This document shows positions 50,022 to 53,324 of a stretch of DNA of 53,324 nucleotides, one piece after another; the first letter of the stretch is position 1; every line of letters starts with the position of its first letter. A model generated the notes under the pieces. The model did no database searches, was not told the DNA's origin, and saw only the letters and a program-made list of their open reading frames with translations. The DNA is from Clostridiaceae bacterium (lineage in GTDB: Bacteria; Bacillota; Clostridia; Peptostreptococcales; Natronincolaceae), in the NCBI GenBank assembly GCA_018432235.1, contig JAHDLO010000061.1, positions 1 through 53,324 on the forward strand, read 5' to 3'. A program made the translations under genes and the position numbers.

Positions 50022-50166
50022 CAACGTGTTTAACGGGAGGTGCTGGTGGGCACGTTTTGAGGGAAAAGTCAGGGCACCACATCCCTTCACCGGGAACGAA
50101 GTTCCGCCAAGACGGTCTATCTTTGGGGTCCGGCTCAGGGACGTCGTAAACACGGAAACGTTAGGC
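50018..50166 (+). repeat. attC-like site 1 (R1)
   Basis: Left CTAAC-AA-CGTGTTTA; right TAAACACG-GAAA-CGTTAGGC. Inner arms CGTGTTTA/TAAACACG are perfectly complementary. Internal hairpin GGAAC (50093-50097)/GTTCC (50101-50105). GGTGC near 50039 pairs with GCACC near 50074. Crossover at G50160|T50161. Confidence 0.88.
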
Positions 50167-50210
50167 GACAGCAACCATACACTAAAAATTATAATAAAGG
50201 GGAGAAATTT

Positions 50211-50780
50211 ATGAACATATTATCTGTTTTTAAAATGCCAAAACCAGTAAGTATAATGGCAAGGACATCAAGTATTACTAATGCATTTGTTAATGGTATT
50301 ATTCCATGCATTATACCGACTGAGGAAGAGCTAATTAAAAGCTTGAGAATATTAGAGTTAAACCCTGAAGATTTAAAGTGTGCTTATTGTGGAGATAAGT
50401 CAACTGAATGGGATCATCTAAGACCACTTGTCAAAAATAAACGACCAACAGGCTATATCTCTGAAATATATAACCTTGTTCCAGCATGCGGTAAATGTAA
50501 TCAGTCAAAAGGAAATAAATATTGGAGAGATTGGATTTTAAGTGATGCAAAGCTTTCGCCAAAGAAAAGAAAAGTAAGTAATTTAGAAGAGAAAATACAA
50601 AACTTAGATAAATATGAAAAGTGGAAAGAACTCAATCCGATTAATTTGGAAGAAATTGTAGGTAGTCAGTTGTGGCAACAACATTGGAAAAACTGTGAGG
50701 AATTGCATAAAAAAATGAACGAATATCAAAGTATTTCTAATCAGCTAAAGGAAAAAATACAAAGTAATTATAGAAGATAA
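50211..50780 (+). CDS. HNH endonuclease domain protein (cassette 2)
   Basis: 189 residues; SD AAAGGGGAG. HNH/His-Me zinc-finger core at ~61-105: C-x-x-C (CAYCGDK), then the W-D-H triad start (TEWDHLRPL), N in YNLVPACGKCNQSKGNKYW with the second C-x-x-C. C-terminal ~70 residues helical. Such single-domain HNH proteins are nucleases of restriction, defence or toxin systems; the target is unknown. Only gene in its cassette. Confidence 0.9.
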   Translation: MNILSVFKMPKPVSIMARTSSITNAFVNGIIPCIIPTEEELIKSLRILELNPEDLKCAYCGDKSTEWDHLRPLVKNKRPTGYISEIYNLVPACGKCNQSKGNKYWRDWILSDAKLSPKKRKVSNLEEKIQNLDKYEKWKELNPINLEEIVGSQLWQQHWKNCEELHKKMNEYQSISNQLKEKIQSNYRR

Positions 50781-50792
50781 GTTATAGCCATC

Positions 50793-50942
50793 GCCTAACA
50801 ATATGTTTACGCATGGGTGCTGGCGGGATAGTATTTAGGAAGGTCAGCGCACCACATCCCTTCACCGGGAGCCCAGCTCCACCAAGGGGAAAGGTCAAGC
50901 GGGACCGGTTCAGGGACGTCGCAAACACGGAGACGTTAGGTG
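50793..50942 (+). repeat. attC-like site 2 (R2)
   Basis: Left TCGCCTAAC complements GTTAGGCGA, which starts cassette 2 (50160-50168). Right arm GCAAACACGG...CGTTAGGTGT; crossover at G50935|T50936. Internal hairpin GGAGC (50868-50872)/GCTCC (50876-50880), a G-C for A-T compensatory change relative to R1. Confidence 0.88.
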
Positions 50943-51017
50943 TAATGGCTTTTAGGGTAGTACTTTGTAGTGGTTTCCTATGAGAGTTATATCAAATATT
51001 AAAAGAGGGTGAATCCT

Positions 51018-51533
51018 ATGGATAGATTGTTAATAAGGTGGGCCAGTCCAGAAGATGCAGAAGATTTAGGTGTCATTCATGCACTTGGATGGAAAATTGC
51101 TTACAAAGGTATTATCCCTGACGAGGTGCTAGACAATATAACAGTTGAAAAAAGAATGAAATATTTTGAAAAAGCATTAAAAGACAAAAAAGAAGAAACC
51201 GGGGTTTTAATAGTAGAAGATAAAAAGATAGGCTTTCTGACTTTAGGAATTAATAGGGATGAAGATTTAGACAGTAATTATGGAGAGATATGGGGAGTTT
51301 ATTTGCTTCCTGAATATTGGGGAATGGGGTTTGGCAGGATACTCATGAATTGGGGTATATAGGAGTTGGAAAAAAGAGGTTTTGGAATTATTACTCTATG
51401 GGTTTTGGAAGAGAATCAAAATGCTATTGAATTTTATAAAAAACTAGATTTTGTTGAGGACGGATTGGTGAAACAAATTAAGGTTGGCAAGACTTTAAAT
51501 GAGATACGCATGGTGAGGAGTTTTGGTAATTGA
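51018..51533 (+). pseudogene. GNAT N-acetyltransferase interrupted by an amber codon (cassette 3)
   Basis: From ATG 51018 (SD AGAGGGTGA) the frame encodes a full-length GNAT of ~171 codons, broken only by TAG at 51360-51362, 114 codons in. Before it: IRWASPEDAEDLGVIHALGW, EIWGVYLLPEYWGMGFGRIL (motif A, acetyl-CoA loop). After it in the same frame: ELEKRGFGIITLWVLEENQN and AIEFYKKLDF (motif B). The position normally holds Q or another residue, and a CAG-to-TAG change would explain it. Substrate unknown. Confidence 0.88.
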
Positions 51534-51553
51534 TTACTAGTCACTGCCACTAC

Positions 51554-51727
51554 ACCTAACAATGTATTTGCACAAGGGTGCTTGAGGGAACGTCAGTGAA
51601 ACTTAATCCATAACCATAACGGAGAAAGATCAGAGCACCACATCCCTTCACCGGGAGCGCAGCTCCACCTGGGGGAAAGGTCAAGGGGGTCCGGTTCAGG
51701 GGCGTTGCAAATACGGAGACGTTATCT
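51554..51727 (+). repeat. attC-like site 3 (R3), longest
   Basis: Left TACACCTAAC complements GTTAGGTGTA, the start of cassette 3 (50935-50944). Inner arms GTATTTGC/GCAAATAC both changed versus other copies yet still complementary. Internal hairpin GGAGC/GCTCC (51654-51666). About 25 nt longer than the others because of extra sequence around 51590-51625. Crossover G51721|T51722. Confidence 0.85.
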
Positions 51728-51784
51728 GAAACCACTAGGTCCATTTATTTGGAAATGCGGTTTTCTAAAAGGAGTAGATTAGAA

Positions 51785-52171
51785 ATGATTACAAAAGATA
51801 CAGTTATGACCTTGCTTCTCCAAGCCTGCCCTTCGTTTGAACCATATTGGAAAACGTATTTGGAAGAAAATTATGATACTGGAGATGAGCAATTATTATA
51901 TATAGACCTTGGTGAATTTGCTAGACACATTTTTATATTATTTAAAAAAGAAAACACGTCAGAGATACCGGCTGTATTTAGAGTTATTGAATTACTTCAT
52001 ACGGATGGTGACTGCTTTGTAAAGGAAGCTGCAACTATTGGTTTATTAGAGTCTATCCAAAACATCTTTTTAAATAATAGAATTGATCCAGAAATAATTG
52101 CAGAATACTTAGGGACGGAATCAAAAATATGGTGGAAAAAACTAAATGATTTTTGGAGTAGCAATGATTAA
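51785..52171 (+). CDS. DUF7674-like small acidic protein (cassette 4)
   Basis: About 128 residues from ATG 51785 (SD AAAAGGAG; the upstream TTG at 51749 lacks an SD). Reads LLLQACPSFEPYWKTYLEEN, then LLYIDLGEFARHIFILFKKE, FRVIELLHTDGDCFVKEAAT and IGLLESIQNI: a helical repeat-like protein close to DUF7674/immunity-type families (recognised by pattern, not searched). A ~70-bp tail to R4 includes TAGGCTCTGCCGTGGTAT, which resembles the right end of MITE copy C. Confidence 0.7.
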   Translation: MITKDTVMTLLLQACPSFEPYWKTYLEENYDTGDEQLLYIDLGEFARHIFILFKKENTSEIPAVFRVIELLHTDGDCFVKEAATIGLLESIQNIFLNNRIDPEIIAEYLGTESKIWWKKLNDFWSSND

Positions 52172-52239
52172 CTAAGGTTTGTTTTGCATAAGTAAAGTAT
52201 CAACTAAATTATCTTAAGGGTAGGCTCTGCCGTGGTATC

Positions 52240-52388
52240 AGATAACAATGTTTTTGCACAAGGGTGCTGGCAGCACGTGTTGAGGGAAAGATCAGCGCAC
52301 CACACTTTCTCACTGGGTGCGAGCACCGCCAGGGGGAAAGGTCAAGGGGGTCCAGTTCGAAGGCGTCGCAAACACGAGGACGTTATAT
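52240..52388 (+). repeat. attC-like site 4 (R4)
   Basis: Left TCAGATAAC complements GTTATCTGA, the start of cassette 4 (51721-51729). Right GCAAACACGAGGACGTTATAT; crossover G52382|T52383. Internal hairpin GGTGC (52316-52320)/GCACC (52323-52327), both arms changed versus R1 but still pairing. Inner arms less complementary than in R1 and R3. Confidence 0.85.
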
Positions 52389-52440
52389 GAAATTTTCCTC
52401 CCTATTTGTCTTTTCAGGCAAGGTTATCGAGGGTCTAATT

Positions 52441-53049
52441 TTGGAGGTGGTGGCTATCAGCAAAGTATATCTAGTCAGGCATGCACATTCGGAATATACG
52501 CCAGATGAAAAAAATAGGCAATTGTCTGAGAAGGGCAGAGTAGATGCATTGAAGGTTTGTGAAATATTGATGCATGAAGAAATTGATGTTGTAGTTTCAA
52601 GCCCTTATATGCGAGCTATTCAGACGGTTGAGGGTGTTGCAGCAACACTAAATGACACTGTGGAGATATGGGAAGATTTCAGAGAAAGAAAAATTGCAGA
52701 AAATCCCGTAGATGATTTTAATAAAACAATGGGTTCATTGTGGAGAGATTTTGAATTCGAAATAGATGGTGGAGAATCTAATATCTTAGCTCAAGAAAGA
52801 GGAGTCAAAGCTCTTTTCAAGTGCATTGAAAAATACAAAAACAAGAATGTGGTTGTTGGAACACATGGAAATATCATGGTTTTAATAATGAACTATTTTA
52901 ATAAAAAATATGGATATGAATTTTGGAAGACACTAAATATGCCCGATATATATTGCTTAGAATTTGTTGAAAAAGAAATTCAAAGTATTAGGCAAGTTTG
53001 GTGCCCAAGTAGCAAGATTGAAGTGGTAGGGGAGGAAAACTCCATATAA
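52441..53049 (+). CDS. histidine phosphatase (phosphoglycerate mutase-like) (cassette 5)
   Basis: About 202 residues from TTG 52441 (GAGGG 7 nt upstream); a start at ATC 52456 after GGAGGTGG would give MSKVYLVRH, so the start is uncertain. RHG-type motif VRHAHSEYTP (His nucleophile), VSSPYMRAIQTVEGVA, EIWEDFRERKI (acid/base region) and THGNIM (second His). Two-catalytic-His phosphatase family; substrate unknown. The ORF's longer 5' extension lies inside R4 and is not coding. Stop abuts R5. Confidence 0.88.
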   Translation: MEVVAISKVYLVRHAHSEYTPDEKNRQLSEKGRVDALKVCEILMHEEIDVVVSSPYMRAIQTVEGVAATLNDTVEIWEDFRERKIAENPVDDFNKTMGSLWRDFEFEIDGGESNILAQERGVKALFKCIEKYKNKNVVVGTHGNIMVLIMNYFNKKYGYEFWKTLNMPDIYCLEFVEKEIQSIRQVWCPSSKIEVVGEENSI

Positions 53050-53193
53050 CAGTATGTTTGCAAGAGGTGCTGGAGGTAAGTTTAAAGGGAAAGGTCAGAG
53101 CACCACATCTCTTCACCGGGAACGAAGTTCCGCCAAGACGGTCTATCTTTTAGGTCCGGTTCAGAGACGTCGCAAACACAGAGACGTTCTCCG
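53042..53193 (+). repeat. attC-like site 5 (R5)
   Basis: Left CATATAAC complements GTTATATG, the start of cassette 5 (52382-52389). Right GCAAACACAGAGACGTTCTCC; crossover G53186|T53187. Internal hairpin GGAAC/GTTCC (53119-53131), identical to R1; overall R5 and R1 are the closest pair (shared AAGACGGTCTATCTTT). Confidence 0.86.
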
Positions 53194-53318
53194 AAACCAT
53201 ACGTAAAAGTCGCGGCGTCCTGCCGCGGATTGTTGCAGGATATTTTAAGCGATATCTAACTCGCCTTTGTAGAAAAGTGTGAGCGTAGTTTATTTACATT
53301 TTATAGGGGGGGAATAAA
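53187..53318 (+). other. start of cassette 6 and its leader
   Basis: After the R5 crossover the new cassette begins TTCTCCGAAACC. It contains a GC-rich hairpin (GCGGC/GCCGC near 53211-53226) and smaller palindromes, then SD AGGGGGGG. Its closing attC lies beyond the window; it should begin with GGAGAAC. Confidence 0.5.
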
Positions 53319-53324
53319 TTGAAA
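53319..53324 (+). CDS. start of a cassette 6 gene (truncated by window end)
   Basis: TTG AAA after AGGGGGGGAATAAA at good SD spacing. Only two codons are visible, so nothing can be said about the product. Confidence 0.35.

Larger units (their letters stand above)
48534..53324 (+). mobile_element. integron-like gene cassette array (five complete cassettes plus the start of a sixth)
   Basis: Cassette limits by the G|TT rule: 48534-50160, 50161-50935, 50936-51721, 51722-52382, 52383-53186, then 53187 onward. All ORFs read rightwards and each cassette ends in a ~150-bp attC-like site, several starting at or within a few nt of the stop codon. In all five the R'' arm complements the first 8-10 nt of its own cassette. 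Cassette 1 is visibly more A/T-rich than the flanking chromosome; cargo differs from cassette to cassette. Confidence 0.88.

Noticed and set aside
50026..50214. 62-codon + strand ORF across attC site 1 (and similar ORFs at 52264-52440 and 52317-52508)
   Set aside because: They run through the repeat sequence itself, lack their own SD, and read arm and hairpin bases; the same repeats elsewhere have stops in these frames.
51360..51362. Pyrrolysine-type read-through of the GNAT amber codon
   Set aside because: No PYLIS-like context or pyl gene in the window; a simple nonsense mutation is more economical.
51556..51744. Minus-strand ORF inside attC site 3
   Set aside because: Entirely within the repeat; no homologous frame stays open in the other four copies and there is no SD.
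50018..53193. CRISPR array
   Set aside because: Repeats are ~150 bp, diverged, and separated by 0.6-0.8 kb gene-bearing segments; no short uniform spacers or cas genes.

Overview
The window is a chromosomal segment of a low-GC, endospore-forming Clostridia-type bacterium. Evidence: gpr, spoIIP, yqfC and yqfD sporulation genes, single-chain glycyl-tRNA synthetase under a T-box, pyruvate phosphate dikinase with its YqfL-type regulator, purine-rich Shine-Dalgarno sites and many GTG/TTG starts. An Alkaliphilus/Natronincola-like anaerobe would fit, but the genus cannot be fixed from sequence reading alone. I saw no rRNA or tRNA gene.

Layout. 1-5400: a same-strand run of four secreted or surface proteins (SLH-domain C-terminus, an unknown, a stalk-domain protein, a 948-residue beta-propeller/CARDB protein), closed by a terminator. 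5470-44700: a long core block, almost all on the + strand: obgE, yhbY, (rpsT on -), gpr, spoIIP, lepA, hemW, hrcA-grpE-dnaK-dnaJ with a perfect CIRCE, prmA, rsmE, mtaB, a HIT gene, rpsU, yqeY, a secreted EEP-fold protein, nfeD-floA, yqfC-yqfD-phoH-yqfF-ybeY-dgkA/PAP2, a YerB-like lipoprotein, cdd, era, yqzL (56 codons), recO, a DUF4342-like gene, T-box-glyS, a CcpN-like regulator, yqfL and ppdK. These serve ribosome assembly, protein folding, tRNA modification, envelope and sporulation functions, and control of pyruvate/PEP flux. Three MITE-like elements with 13-bp terminal inverted repeats sit in intergenic gaps of this block.

44700-48530: an accessory zone directly after ppdK, with a RelBE-type toxin-antitoxin pair, a membrane protein plus Cro/C1 regulator under a palindromic operator, a second HTH regulator, three decayed copies of one short coding segment, and the relic C-terminus of a tyrosine recombinase.

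48530-53324: the standout. Five ~150-bp imperfect repeats punctuate single-gene or small-operon cassettes that all read the same way. Each repeat has the architecture of an integron attC site: outer R''/R' arms around AAC/GTT, inner L''/L' arms, and a long structured centre. The left outer arm of each repeat is complementary not to its own right arm alone but to the first 8-10 nt of the cassette it closes. That is exactly what excision and insertion at G|TT predicts. The first cassette begins at a lone GTTAGATGAA (48533), a plausible attI, 89 bp after the stop of the dead integrase relic. Cassette cargo: (1) nucleotidyltransferase + unknown + two-TM protein, (2) HNH endonuclease, (3) GNAT acetyltransferase broken by an amber codon, (4) DUF7674-like protein, (5) histidine phosphatase, and (6) a cassette running off the end. 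Integron arrays are chiefly known from Proteobacteria and some other Gram-negative phyla, so a clear one in a spore-forming Firmicute is unusual.
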